Shown one piece after another: positions 1-8,240 of a stretch of DNA of 23,163 bases. The position numbers and the translations under genes are program-made. The first letter of the stretch is position 1. The number at the start of each line of letters is the position of its first letter. The notes under the pieces were generated by a model. The model did no database searches and was not told the DNA's origin. It worked only from the letters and a program-made list of their open reading frames with translations. Source of the stretch: SCTD01 sp046593875 (GTDB lineage Bacteria > Actinomycetota > Actinomycetes > Mycobacteriales > SCTD01); NCBI GenBank assembly GCA_046593875.1, contig JBKJQQ010000141.1, positions 1 through 23,163 of the forward strand. The letters run 5' to 3'.

Positions 1-232
1 TGTGGCCGTGCGTGTAGAACTCCTCCTTGCCGGTGTTGTCGTCACCTGGGCCGCCCCACACGTCGTGGCTGTACGTCGAGTGGCAGTGGAAGTCACCGGC
101 GATCCACTCACCCGCGGGGCGCTTGTCGCCGGGCCCGGCCATCGCGTTCCGGGGAAGGCCGACGGCGCTGGCGACACCGACACCGGCGGCGAGCTGCAGG
201 AATCGGCGGCGGTCGAGCGCGAGCGGGCTCAC
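1..232 (-). CDS. Tat-exported PHP-domain metal-dependent phosphoesterase (CehA/McbA-like), 3' part outside window
   Basis: Only the first 77 codons are present. The protein starts at a GTG whose GTGA overlaps the TGA of the GH92 gene, so it is the last visible gene of a four-gene coupled operon. The N-terminus (MSPLALDRRRFLQLAAGVGVASA) is a twin-arginine signal with an RRRFLQ motif followed by a hydrophobic stretch, so the enzyme is probably exported already folded. At about residues 52-60 it has DFHCHSTYSHD, the first metal-binding motif of PHP-domain phosphoesterases (HxH followed by S-x-D). PHP enzymes of this type hydrolyse phosphoesters, or in CehA-like members carbamate or amide bonds, using two or three metal ions. 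Tat export fits a metal cofactor loaded in the cytoplasm; that is inference. The substrate cannot be deduced, and the remaining metal ligands lie outside the window. Confidence 0.8.
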   Translation of the reverse strand, partial: MSPLALDRRRFLQLAAGVGVASAVGLPRNAMAGPGDKRPAGEWIAGDFHCHSTYSHDVWGGPGDDNTGKEEFYTHGH

Positions 233-2496
233 GGCGCGCACCCGAAGTCCTCGAGCGAGGAGTCGGACAACGACGGCGGTGCCGACGCCCGGCCCCAGAT
301 CGACGGCTGCAGCCCCATCTGGAGCCGCAGCGTGCCCCCCTTGCGCAGTGCGCTATGCGTCAGCCACGCGCTGTCCAGCGACGCGCCGCCCAGCGTCGCG
401 GATTGCACGTACTTGCCGGCCAGCGAGGCACCAGGCGCCTCGATCACGACGTCCTTCTTGCCGGGCAGGTCGAGCGCGGCCCGCTCGAACACCGGGCTGC
501 CAAGCACATAGACCGGGGCGCCCGGCGTGACCGGCCCGAGGCCGAGCGCGCTCCAGACGTACCAGGCCGACAGTGACCCGAGGTCGTCGTTGCCAGGCAG
601 TCCGTCGATCGTCGGACGAAAGACGCCCTGGATCTGCCGTTGCACCGACTGCACCTTGCTCGGCTGACCGGCGTGCGCGTACATCCACGAGGTCTGCAGG
701 TCGTGCTCGTTGCCCGGCGCGTACTGGTTGGTCCGGTAGACGAGGCCGAACAGCGTCGCCCGGTTCTGGGCCTCGGCGACGGCCACCGGCACCTTCGACC
801 CGACCGCCTCGCTGAAGTGCGTGTCGAGCCGCTCGACCGCTTTGGCGTCGCCGCCCATCCGGTCGAACAGCCCGCGCGCGTCGTGCGGCGCGAGCCAGGA
901 GTACTGCCAGGAGTTGCCCTCCTGGAAGCCGGTCTCGTCCAGCGCCGGGTCGAACGGCGTGAGCCAGGAGCCGTCCGCGTTGCGCGGCCGGATCCACTTC
1001 GTGTCGTCGACGTCCAGCAGGTTGCGGTAGTTCGTTGCCAGCCCGGCATAGCGCGCCGCGTCCTCCGGCCGCCCGAGCGCGTCGGCCATCAGCGCGAGGG
1101 AGAAGTCGGCGACGCCGTACTCCAGCGTCGTGCCGGCGCCGCTGTCGGAGGTCTGCAGCGGGACGTAACCGTGTGTCTGCCAAGCCGGCTGTCGCCGGTC
1201 GACCAGCTCCTTCATCTCGGCGTACAGCGCCTCGATCTCGGCCGGGTCGACGCCGTCGAGCACTCCGCGGCAGAAGCCGTCCACGATGGTCGGGATAGCC
1301 GGGTCGCCACTCATGTGCGCGGCGTCGAAGTTCTGCTCGCCCCAGCGCGGGAGTTTGCCGCCCTCGCGCGCGTCGGCCAGCAGCGACAGCAGCATGTCGC
1401 GGTAGCGGTCAGGCCAGATCGACGCGAGCAGCTGGTTCTGCGCCTTGTAGGTGTCCCATGAGCTGAAGTTCGCGTACTGGGTCCGGCCCTCGGCGGTCCG
1501 GACCGCACCGTCGAAGCCGAGGTAGCGGCCGTCGACGTCGTTGAAGACGTTCGGGTGCAGCAGCGAGTGGTAGAACGCGGTGTAGAAGGTGCGCTCGTCG
1601 ACGGCGCTGCCGCCGGACACCTGCGCCTTGGCCAGCTCGCGGTTCCAGTCCTGTCGCGCGGCGACGCGCAGGTCGTCGAAGGAGCCGCGCTCCGCGGCGA
1701 GGTTGGCGTGTGCGCCGTCCGCGTCGACGAAGGAGATGCCGACACTGACCTCGACGGTCTGCGAGGTGAGCGCGTCGAACGACACCCAGCCGCCGACGCC
1801 GTGGCCCGTCGCGGCCTTGGACCCGGGGGTCAGAGCGGCGCCGGACCAGGTGCCGAACGAGGTGAAGGGTCGGCTGAAGTCGGCCTCGAAGAAGACCGGG
1901 TAGCGACCGCGGGCCCACCCGCGGACGGTGTCCTCGTCGACGATCTCGAGGCTGCCGGCGTGCACGCCCTCGACCGAACGGCTCACGTCGAGCAGCACGT
2001 TGGCCTGCGGGACGGGCGGGAAGGTGTAGCGCTGCATGCCGGTACGGGTGGTGGCGGCCAGCTCGACAGCGGTCCCGTTGCCGAGCTGCACGTCGTAGGC
2101 CCCTGGCGACGCCTTCTCGGTCGCGTGGTCGTACGTCGCGGCGTAGCGGCGCGGGTCGCTGCTGGTGACCGCACCGACCGTCGGCATGAGCGGGATGTCG
2201 CCCGCCTTCTTCACGCCGGGGCCGGAGAGGTGCACGAAGCTGAAGCCCTGGATCTGGGGGTCGTGGTAGCTGTAGCCGCTGTAGGCGACGGGGCCGCCGG
2301 TGTCGGGCGACACCTGCGTCATGCCGAACGGCGTCGCCGCCCCCGGCACGGTGAAGCCCGGCGCAAAGGTGCCGACCATCGGGTCGACGTGCCGCGCGAG
2401 GTCCGGCGCCGGCCCGCGAGATGGCGGCTCGGCCAGCACCGGCGCCGCGAGCGCGACCACGCCGACTGCGGCCGCGACGGCCACGAGGCGGCGCAC
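229..2496 (-). CDS. Secreted GH92 family alpha-mannosidase
   Basis: The 755-aa product carries a Sec signal peptide (MRRLVAVAAAVGVVALAAPVLA) and reads through as a complete GH92 enzyme. The N-terminal beta-sandwich begins with VDPMVGT and GFTVPGAATPFGM near residues 38-60, the family's usual opening. In the C-terminal (alpha/alpha)6 domain, EGNSWQYSW (Glu526) matches the general-acid region. GNEHDLQTSWMY and GLPGNDDLGSLSAWYVWSALGL (Asp637/Asp638) match the substrate and calcium region that holds the base aspartates. GH92 enzymes are calcium-dependent exo-alpha-mannosidases that trim alpha-1,2-, 1,3-, 1,4- or 1,6-linked mannose or mannose-1-phosphate by inversion; the linkage cannot be read from sequence. 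The start is GTG, 1 nt after the stop of the upstream esterase, and its stop overlaps the PHP gene start, so translation is coupled on both sides. Actinobacterial mannans, lipomannans and fungal glycoproteins are plausible substrates by inference. Confidence 0.93.
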   Translation of the reverse strand: MRRLVAVAAAVGVVALAAPVLAEPPSRGPAPDLARHVDPMVGTFAPGFTVPGAATPFGMTQVSPDTGGPVAYSGYSYHDPQIQGFSFVHLSGPGVKKAGDIPLMPTVGAVTSSDPRRYAATYDHATEKASPGAYDVQLGNGTAVELAATTRTGMQRYTFPPVPQANVLLDVSRSVEGVHAGSLEIVDEDTVRGWARGRYPVFFEADFSRPFTSFGTWSGAALTPGSKAATGHGVGGWVSFDALTSQTVEVSVGISFVDADGAHANLAAERGSFDDLRVAARQDWNRELAKAQVSGGSAVDERTFYTAFYHSLLHPNVFNDVDGRYLGFDGAVRTAEGRTQYANFSSWDTYKAQNQLLASIWPDRYRDMLLSLLADAREGGKLPRWGEQNFDAAHMSGDPAIPTIVDGFCRGVLDGVDPAEIEALYAEMKELVDRRQPAWQTHGYVPLQTSDSGAGTTLEYGVADFSLALMADALGRPEDAARYAGLATNYRNLLDVDDTKWIRPRNADGSWLTPFDPALDETGFQEGNSWQYSWLAPHDARGLFDRMGGDAKAVERLDTHFSEAVGSKVPVAVAEAQNRATLFGLVYRTNQYAPGNEHDLQTSWMYAHAGQPSKVQSVQRQIQGVFRPTIDGLPGNDDLGSLSAWYVWSALGLGPVTPGAPVYVLGSPVFERAALDLPGKKDVVIEAPGASLAGKYVQSATLGGASLDSAWLTHSALRKGGTLRLQMGLQPSIWGRASAPPSLSDSSLEDFGCAP

Positions 2497-2497
2497 G

Positions 2498-4873
2498 TCA
2501 GTCGACCGTCATCGTCGAGGTGCCGGCAGGCAGAGACAGGGTGAGCACGCCGTCGACCAGCCCGACGAACGTCGCACCGGTGACGGCGGGGACCGAGGTC
2601 CAGGCGCCGGCCAGCGAGAGCGTCAACGGCGCCTGCGTGGTGACCGTGCCGGAGACCAGCGCGGTCGAGCGGATGTCCATCCGGGCGAGGTCGAAGGCCA
2701 CGGCGGAAGCGCCGGTCAACGTGGCGGTGAAGCCGTTGACCGCGGCAGGCGCGGACGCGGCCGGGTTCGGACGCCAGGCCAGGCCGCTCATCGTGTACGG
2801 ACCGAACTGGCCTACAGAGGCGGGCCCGCCGGCCTCCGGCACGGTCAGGATCGGCGCGGCCGGCTTGGCCAGCGACACGGCGTCGACCTTGGCGACGCCG
2901 CGCTCCGGGTCGACCGGCGTCAGGCCGCTCATCCAGTACGCCTTGTCGAAGTCGAAGGACAGCCCGAGGAACGTGTTGCCCTGGTCCGGGCCGGTCTCGA
3001 CGGTCCTCTCGAACGGCATCGAGCGCAGGTAGGTGACCCGGGACGGGTTCGCGTCGCGGGTGAACTGCGAGGCGTACCGCGCCCCCTCGACCCACTCGTC
3101 GAGGATCGGGTGGCTGAAGTGCTCGTAGGTCGGGAACGCGTAGAACCGGTTGCGGTAGCCCAGCTTGGTGAGCTTCTCGGCCTGCCGGGCCGCTCCGACC
3201 ACGGGAACCAGCTCGTCGAGCGCACCGTGGCTGATCGCGACGGGGACGTTGCGCAGGTTGTCCAGCAGCGGGTTGGTCCACTGGTCCTTGGCGTTGCCGC
3301 CGTTGGTCCCATGGAAGCACGGGTCGAGCTCGCAGCCGAGCCACAGGCCCTGCGTCGGCACGCCCGCGTAGGGCAGCGAGGCGGCGAAGCGGTCCGGGTA
3401 GAGGATCGGCAGCAGGTACGACGCCCAGCCGCCCATCGAGTGGCCGGTCACGTAGACGCGGTCCTGGTCGATCGCGAAGGTCGCGAGCGCGTCGTCCCAC
3501 ACCTGCTGGAAGTCCAGCTGCGCCTTGCCGACGTACCAGGTGCTCGTACCGCGGCCGCGCGGCGCGACGACCAGGCCGTCGACGTCCTCGCCGAAGTCGC
3601 GCATCGTGCGCGGGCTGACGTTCGCGGCGTCGTGCGTGTCGCCGCCGCGCCAGTGCATCCAGTACGTCGTGCGGGTCTTCTTCACGCCGTCGTAGGCGGT
3701 CGGGACGTAGACGCCGTACGGCTGCCACAGCCCGTCGAGGTCGCCCTCGCGGCTGATCTGCTCGGTGCTCTCGAACTGCCGCTCGTGGTAGCCGGCGCCC
3801 GCGCGGAAGCCCTCGCTGCGGCCGCCGACCATCGCGTCGAGGTCGAGCTCGGTGAAGAAGCCGTCGATCGTGCCGTCGGCCAGCGCGAAGGCCTGCCGCT
3901 TGTCGAAGCGGATGCGCACCGGCTCCTCGGGGCGGAACGCGATGTTGGCGACGTTGACCAGGTCGGCCTTCTCGCTCCTCAGGTCGGCCAGACCGTCGGC
4001 ACCGTTCGAGACACCGGCGGCCAGGGCGAGGCGCAGACCGGCCTTGTGGCCCTTGGCCTTGCCGTTCCCCTTCTTCTCCTTGGCCGCGCGCTCGACCAGC
4101 GCCCGCGGGACGCCCGCCTCCAGGACGTTGGCGTAGTCGGCCTCGTCGGCGGCGACCGGGAAGGCCGTACGGCTGCCGGTCGCGAGGTCGACGGCGACGC
4201 CGCCGGTCCGCGAGATCAGCAGCGCGACGTCGGCCTTCTCGGTCCGCAGGCCGCTGCCGAACGGCACGTCGTAGGCGGGGCTGCCGTCGACGGTGTCGGC
4301 GAGCACGACGACACCGGCAGCGCGCTCGGCGGTCATGGTGGTCGTCCGGACGAGCAGGCTGACGGTCGTGGCGTCGGCGGCGACCCGGACCTCGCGCAGG
4401 TCGGCCGCAGCCACGTGGCCCCGGCGGTCGGCGTCGAGCGCGTCGCCGTACTGCCGCTCGCCCTCCAGGCCGAGCACGGCCGACGGCGCGCCGACCTCGC
4501 CGGCCGGGTCGTACTGGTAGGTCGGCTCGAGCCGGTAGAAGCCGGGGTGGGCCTCCTCGAGCCGGTCGTTGCGGGCGACCCGCTCCGCGTCGTCGCCGTC
4601 GTCCGCGCCGAAGGAGTCGAACAGGTAGTCCGGGTAGACGTACTCGCCGGCGCTGTAGGTCGCCAGGCCGCTGAAGCCCGGCGCCACGCCGGTCCAGTCG
4701 GCGGTCTGCCCGTCGACGACCTTCGCCGTGGGGGCGACCGCGGGCAGGGCGGTCACCACGGCAGTGCCGCGCTTCTGCTGGGCGTGCAGGACCGGCGGCT
4801 CGACGTCGGCCAGGGCGACGACGCCCGTGCCGGCGACCAACCCGGCAGCGAGGAGGAACGACAACCGCCTCAT
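2498..4873 (-). CDS. Secreted two-domain alpha/beta-hydrolase (esterase/peptidase-like)
   Basis: The 791-aa protein has a Sec signal peptide (MRRLSFLLAAGLVAGTGVVALA). A region of about 300 residues follows; its opening VDGQTADWTG and alternating beta-like segments resemble CBM9/DOMON-type sugar- or lipid-binding modules, though this is tentative. A lysine/glycine-rich insert (EKKGNGKAKGHKAG) lies near residue 265. The alpha/beta-hydrolase core follows: YVTGHSMGG with nucleophile Ser479, Asp553 in GALDELVP, and a histidine in EHFSHP (His585 or His588). This layout is seen in feruloyl or PHB-depolymerase-like esterases and S9-like peptidases. About 150 beta-rich residues form the C-terminus. 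The ATG overlaps the TGA of the S15 gene (ATGA) and the stop lies 1 nt before the GH92 start, so the gene is coupled within the operon. The substrate is unknown; deacylation of mannosides or glycoconjugates would fit the context (inference). Confidence 0.8.
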   Translation of the reverse strand: MRRLSFLLAAGLVAGTGVVALADVEPPVLHAQQKRGTAVVTALPAVAPTAKVVDGQTADWTGVAPGFSGLATYSAGEYVYPDYLFDSFGADDGDDAERVARNDRLEEAHPGFYRLEPTYQYDPAGEVGAPSAVLGLEGERQYGDALDADRRGHVAAADLREVRVAADATTVSLLVRTTTMTAERAAGVVVLADTVDGSPAYDVPFGSGLRTEKADVALLISRTGGVAVDLATGSRTAFPVAADEADYANVLEAGVPRALVERAAKEKKGNGKAKGHKAGLRLALAAGVSNGADGLADLRSEKADLVNVANIAFRPEEPVRIRFDKRQAFALADGTIDGFFTELDLDAMVGGRSEGFRAGAGYHERQFESTEQISREGDLDGLWQPYGVYVPTAYDGVKKTRTTYWMHWRGGDTHDAANVSPRTMRDFGEDVDGLVVAPRGRGTSTWYVGKAQLDFQQVWDDALATFAIDQDRVYVTGHSMGGWASYLLPILYPDRFAASLPYAGVPTQGLWLGCELDPCFHGTNGGNAKDQWTNPLLDNLRNVPVAISHGALDELVPVVGAARQAEKLTKLGYRNRFYAFPTYEHFSHPILDEWVEGARYASQFTRDANPSRVTYLRSMPFERTVETGPDQGNTFLGLSFDFDKAYWMSGLTPVDPERGVAKVDAVSLAKPAAPILTVPEAGGPASVGQFGPYTMSGLAWRPNPAASAPAAVNGFTATLTGASAVAFDLARMDIRSTALVSGTVTTQAPLTLSLAGAWTSVPAVTGATFVGLVDGVLTLSLPAGTSTMTVD

Positions 4874-6849
4874 GCGGCGTCGCGGCAGGGCTGGTTGCGC
4901 AGCACCGAGATGCCACCGCAGGCGGGGTAGCCGGCCTGCGCCCGCTCGGCCGGCAGCAGCGGGAGGACGAGGGAAGATGCGGCCAGACCCCCGGTGTGGA
5001 TGGTGTTACGGGCCGGCAACGGCAAGGCGGTGAAGCCCCACAGGTCGGGCTGGACGTGCGGCGCGGCCACCGTGACCCGGATCTGCGAGCCCTTCCGGAA
5101 GACCTGCCCGAAGGGGAAGATCTCCACGCGCATCGCGGTCGGCACGGACGGGACCAGCGGCGCGACGTCGGTGGCCTGGTGCGTCTGGAACGGCCGGGTC
5201 GCTGTGGACCGGCTCTCGTCCAGCTTGCGGTGGCTGGCGCGCAGCCAGCCCTGCTGGACGAAGACCTCCTTGCCGTCCGGGCGCAGCTCGGACAGCGTGA
5301 TCTCGAGGTCGGTGTCGGGGGCGGTGGAAGACAGCTGCAGGTCGAGGCTGGCCGCGCCGAGGACGACCTTGTCCTCGGTCAGCGGCGCCGTCGTGAACTG
5401 CGCGCTCAGGCCCGCCGGGACCTTGTCGTTCCAGGACGCGGCTGGCGCCTTCAGCAGCTCGTAGCCGCCCCGCTCCTGGGACCCGACCTCGGGCGCGTAG
5501 GTGTAGTTCACGCTGCCGGGTACCGCCGGCTTGTCGGGCGTCAGGCGGCCGTCCGCCGTCGCGTAGAGCCGGTCCGCGGTCAGGCCGGTGGGCGGCCACG
5601 TGTCGTACCGGCTGGTCCAGGCCGCCTGGCGGTCCTGGTCGACCTCCCAGTTGACGATCACCCGCGGCTCGGCGATGTACCGCTCCAGCGCCTCCGGGAA
5701 GGTCTCCGGACGCGTGGTCGTCTCGGTGGTCTCGGTCGTCTTGTTCGGGTGCTCCTTGCCGTTGCGCTTGACGTCCGGCGCGGTGGTCGTCGAGGACTCG
5801 GTCACCGTCTGCCCCTCGCCGGCGGGTACGACGCCCTTGAGGTTGTAGTCCAGGAAGCGTGCGATCTCGGGGAAGACGTCCGGGCCGTAGTACTCGCCGT
5901 GGTCCCCGTTGGTGCCGAGGAACTTCCACTGCAGGCCGGGCCGAAGACGCTCCAGGACGTGAGCGGCGCGCGAGCCGACCTGCTCGTCCTGCCAGGCCTC
6001 CACCAGCATCATCGGCGTGTCGATCTCGCCGGCGAACCAGTACGGCGAGCGCTGCCGGAAGAAGGCGCTGTCGAAGTTGTTCTGCGGCTGCAGCGCCTGC
6101 ACGAACGGGTTGAACGGCGGGTTGGCGGCGTGCTGCGCCTGGTTCTGCAGGCACTGCCCGTCCGCGTCACCGCCGACGACCGCCTCCGGTCCGGCGACGT
6201 ACCCCTCGTAGGCGCGCTGGGCGGACCAGCCGCCGGCGAAGGTGACGTTCTGGATGCCACCCGGGTAGGGCACGTCGCGGTAGAGGTCGGCGAACACCGC
6301 GCCCGGCACGATGGCGGCCAGGTGGTCGGCCAGCACCCCGTCGATCCAGGCCTGCGTACGCGGTCCGTCGCCCGGCAGCGCCTGCGCACCCGCCACGAAC
6401 AGCTGCGTGATGCCCGGGTAGCTCTTGCCCACCATGGCGAAGCGACCGTTGGACCAGTCCTGGTCGGCGAGCCAGTCGATCGCCTCGACGCCGTCGACGG
6501 ACTGCCGCGGCTCGAAGTAGTCGAACGTCCCGCTGCTGCAGGCGCTGCCCCGGATGTTGAGGCCGACGACCGCGTAGCCCAGCTCGATGAACCTGTCGTC
6601 GAGGCCGTCGTAGACGCTCAGCGCGGGGACGTAGCCCGAGTAGTCGATGACGGTCGGGTACGGGCCGGGCCCGAAGCGCACGCTGTCGGGCAGCATCACC
6701 TTGTAGTGCAGCGCCGCCTCGTCGAGCGTGCCGACCGCGACCGGGATGTAGCCGGTGGCGTGCGTGGGCGGGTCGGCCTGGGCGGTGCCGAGGAACGGCA
6801 CCAGCCCGGCGAGCAGGGCGAGCACGAGCAGGACCACACGGCGTCTCAT
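4870..6849 (-). CDS. Secreted S15/CocE-NonD family hydrolase (X-Pro dipeptidyl-peptidase-like)
   Basis: The 659-aa protein has a Sec signal peptide (MRRRVVLLVLALLAGLVPFLGTAQA). The alpha/beta-hydrolase domain contains DYSGY, an oxyanion-type segment GLNIRGSACSSGTFDYF, and the family nucleophile motif GKSYPG with Ser143. Asp288 (VEAWQDEQVG) and His317 (NGDHGEY) complete the triad. Residues from about 420 onward form the jelly-roll domain typical of PepX and CocE proteins (TTAPLTEDKVVLGAASLDLQLSSTAPDTDLEI). Between them lies a Thr/Glu-rich insert (ETTETTTRPE) that probably is a surface loop or linker. The family includes Xaa-Pro dipeptidyl peptidases, cocaine esterase and glutaryl acylases, so the exact bond is uncertain. 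It is the first gene of the coupled operon. The ATG has only a weak GCAGG-like ribosome site, and a PucR-type inverted repeat lies about 70 nt upstream. Confidence 0.88.
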   Translation of the reverse strand: MRRRVVLLVLALLAGLVPFLGTAQADPPTHATGYIPVAVGTLDEAALHYKVMLPDSVRFGPGPYPTVIDYSGYVPALSVYDGLDDRFIELGYAVVGLNIRGSACSSGTFDYFEPRQSVDGVEAIDWLADQDWSNGRFAMVGKSYPGITQLFVAGAQALPGDGPRTQAWIDGVLADHLAAIVPGAVFADLYRDVPYPGGIQNVTFAGGWSAQRAYEGYVAGPEAVVGGDADGQCLQNQAQHAANPPFNPFVQALQPQNNFDSAFFRQRSPYWFAGEIDTPMMLVEAWQDEQVGSRAAHVLERLRPGLQWKFLGTNGDHGEYYGPDVFPEIARFLDYNLKGVVPAGEGQTVTESSTTTAPDVKRNGKEHPNKTTETTETTTRPETFPEALERYIAEPRVIVNWEVDQDRQAAWTSRYDTWPPTGLTADRLYATADGRLTPDKPAVPGSVNYTYAPEVGSQERGGYELLKAPAASWNDKVPAGLSAQFTTAPLTEDKVVLGAASLDLQLSSTAPDTDLEITLSELRPDGKEVFVQQGWLRASHRKLDESRSTATRPFQTHQATDVAPLVPSVPTAMRVEIFPFGQVFRKGSQIRVTVAAPHVQPDLWGFTALPLPARNTIHTGGLAASSLVLPLLPAERAQAGYPACGGISVLRNQPCRDAA

Positions 6850-6917
6850 GCCTGCAGGATTCGGCGCCGTCGCTGCGCACCCTTCCGTCCCTGCTCCGAA
6901 CGTTGCACCCGTGTGCT

Positions 6918-6931
6918 GTGACGGCTCACAA
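6918..6931 (-). promoter_or_regulatory. Operator-like inverted repeat upstream of the hydrolase operon
   Basis: Read on the minus strand this is TTGTGAGCCGTCAC, and with its flanking base it forms TGTGA-N4-TCACA, a perfect 5-bp inverted repeat. It sits between the PucR gene stop and the start of the S15 hydrolase gene, about 70 nt upstream of the ATG. Twelve of 14 bases match the site just upstream of the PucR gene (8131-8144). I infer a binding site for the PucR-type regulator. The form resembles a CRP half-site pair, but the spacer is 4 nt rather than 6. No convincing -10 hexamer could be placed. Confidence 0.5.
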
Positions 6932-6944
6932 GCGGCGCGTCGTC

Positions 6945-8117
6945 TCAGCCCCGCAGGCGGCGGACCGCGACGGCTCCTGCCAACAGCTGCAGGCCGCGCG
7001 TCGTCGTGGGATCGAGCCGGGTCAGCTCGACCACGCGCTTGAGCCGGTAGTCGAGCGTGTTCGGGTGGACGTGCAGCGTGGCCGCGGTGCGCCGCCGGTC
7101 AAGGTCGTGCTCGAGGTAGCTCGTCAGCGTGAGCAGCAGGTCCGGGAAGCCGTCCAGGGGTACGAGCAGCGCCGCCAGGTGCTCCTGCGCGTCGCTCGGG
7201 CGACTCAGCTGGTAGTCCAGCAGCACGTCCCCCAGCACGTACAGCCCCGGCTCCTGTGGAGCCAGCCGCAGCACCTCGCGAGCCTGTGCCGCTGCCGCGG
7301 CGACCGCCGACGTGGAGGCCGCGTGCGCGCCGCCGACCCGGACGGGCACGCCGGCGGCCGCCTGCAGCGAGCCGCAGAGCTCGTCCAGTGACTGGGCCAG
7401 ATCGGGCAGCAGCACGATGCCGCCCTCGGCGTGCAGCCGACCCAGCGCCGGCTCCCCCGCCAGCCCGTCCAGCGCCTCCTGCACCCGGCGCAGCTTGCGG
7501 CGGGCCGCGACGAGACCGGCCACGACCTCGTCCGGGTGCGGTCCGAGCTCGAGCGCCAGCACGACCCACCGGCACGGCAGCCGGCGCCCGAGTCGCTCGG
7601 CCAACGCCTCAGCGGGCTCACCCGCCAGCAACGCCGACACCAGCGCCCGCAGCGCGTCGCCCTCCTCGCCGGAGATGGCCTGCTGCTCGTGCAGGTAGCT
7701 GGTGGCCACGACCGCAGTCACCGCCTGCACGTAGCGCAGGACGCCGTCGGCGGCCGCCAGCAGCTCGGCCTTCTCGTCGGGCCCGGCCTCGGCGACCAGC
7801 GCGCTCCAGCCGATGCGTCCGCCGACGTGGTAGGCCGTCAGCACCGAGGCCAGCGGCACGCGCTCCTGGGCCCGCCTGGCGGCCGACAGGCGGGGCTCGG
7901 CGAGCTCCGAGTCGGTCGGCGGACGGTCCTCGATGAGGGTGACGAAGAAGGTGCGCAGGTTGTCCTCGCAGATCGCGAGGACCTCCCCGTGCAGCTGCTC
8001 CTGAGGCAGCAGCCGGTACAGCGGCACCTCGTCGAGGAAGGTGGCGATCATCTGGCGTGCGAGGGCCGGCAACCGCTGCTGCACGCGTTCGTACAGAGTC
8101 CCCGTCACGCGCGGCAC
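6945..8117 (-). CDS. PucR-family transcriptional regulator
   Basis: The 390-aa protein ends in the PucR/CdaR-type helix-turn-helix domain: LLLTLTSYLEHDLDRRRTAATLHVHPNTLDYRLKRVVELT (about residues 325-365), with the typical LHVHPNTLDYRLKR recognition segment. The first 150 residues are helical and resemble the sensory N-terminal region of actinobacterial PucR proteins; the middle is a GGDEF-like/CdaR-type linker by position. No sensor cofactor motif is visible. The GTG start at 8117 is supported by GAAGGAG four to five nt upstream; a second GTG three codons later is less well spaced. Members usually regulate nearby catabolic genes in response to a metabolite. Here the gene precedes the S15-esterase-GH92-PHP operon on the same strand with a 95-nt gap, and matching inverted repeats lie in front of both units, so it is the likely local regulator (inference). 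Confidence 0.88.
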   Translation of the reverse strand: MPRVTGTLYERVQQRLPALARQMIATFLDEVPLYRLLPQEQLHGEVLAICEDNLRTFFVTLIEDRPPTDSELAEPRLSAARRAQERVPLASVLTAYHVGGRIGWSALVAEAGPDEKAELLAAADGVLRYVQAVTAVVATSYLHEQQAISGEEGDALRALVSALLAGEPAEALAERLGRRLPCRWVVLALELGPHPDEVVAGLVAARRKLRRVQEALDGLAGEPALGRLHAEGGIVLLPDLAQSLDELCGSLQAAAGVPVRVGGAHAASTSAVAAAAAQAREVLRLAPQEPGLYVLGDVLLDYQLSRPSDAQEHLAALLVPLDGFPDLLLTLTSYLEHDLDRRRTAATLHVHPNTLDYRLKRVVELTRLDPTTTRGLQLLAGAVAVRRLRG

Positions 8118-8130
8118 TCTGCTCCTTCTC

Positions 8131-8144
8131 GTGAGGTCTCACAA
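8131..8144 (-). promoter_or_regulatory. Operator-like inverted repeat upstream of the PucR gene
   Basis: The minus-strand sequence TTGTGAGACCTCAC contains GTGA-N4-TCAC and lies directly upstream of the ribosome-binding site of the PucR gene, 14 nt before its GTG. It differs from the repeat at 6918-6931 at only two of 14 positions, both in the central spacer or next to it. The position suits repression of the regulator's own gene. That the PucR protein binds it is inference. Confidence 0.5.
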
Positions 8145-8190
8145 CAGGCGGGGGCCGATCTCAGAGTCACCCCAACGGCGGCGCCGCCCA

Positions 8191-8206
8191 TCGTGACCGA
8201 TCACGA
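8191..8206. other. Perfect hairpin TCGTGA-N4-TCACGA, terminator stem or third operator
   Basis: The 16-bp sequence has 6-bp arms and a 4-nt loop (TCGG on the minus strand). It lies 35 nt after the stop of the sterol desaturase-family gene and 75 nt before the PucR start. It keeps the GTGA-N4-TCAC spacing of the two sites further left, but its spacer differs. A GC-only palindrome (GGCGGCGCCGCC, 8177-8188) lies next to it. There is no T-run, so it is either a weak terminator for the desaturase gene or another regulator site; I cannot decide. Confidence 0.35.
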
Positions 8207-8240
8207 AGCCTGGCCCGGCTCCCGGTCGTCAGACCCGTGG

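Noticed and set aside
2300..4930. Long open frame on the plus strand opposite the esterase gene (876 codons), and similar long antisense frames at 4996-6921, 9755-12322, 12039-13916 and 15002-17605
   Set aside because: They mirror genes with clear protein motifs on the other strand, give Arg/Gly/Val-rich low-information products without recognisable domains, and arise from strong GC bias at third positions.
6895..6905. CGAACGTTG as a third SOS box
   Set aside because: It lacks the 4-nt spacer between the CGAAC and GTTYG halves.
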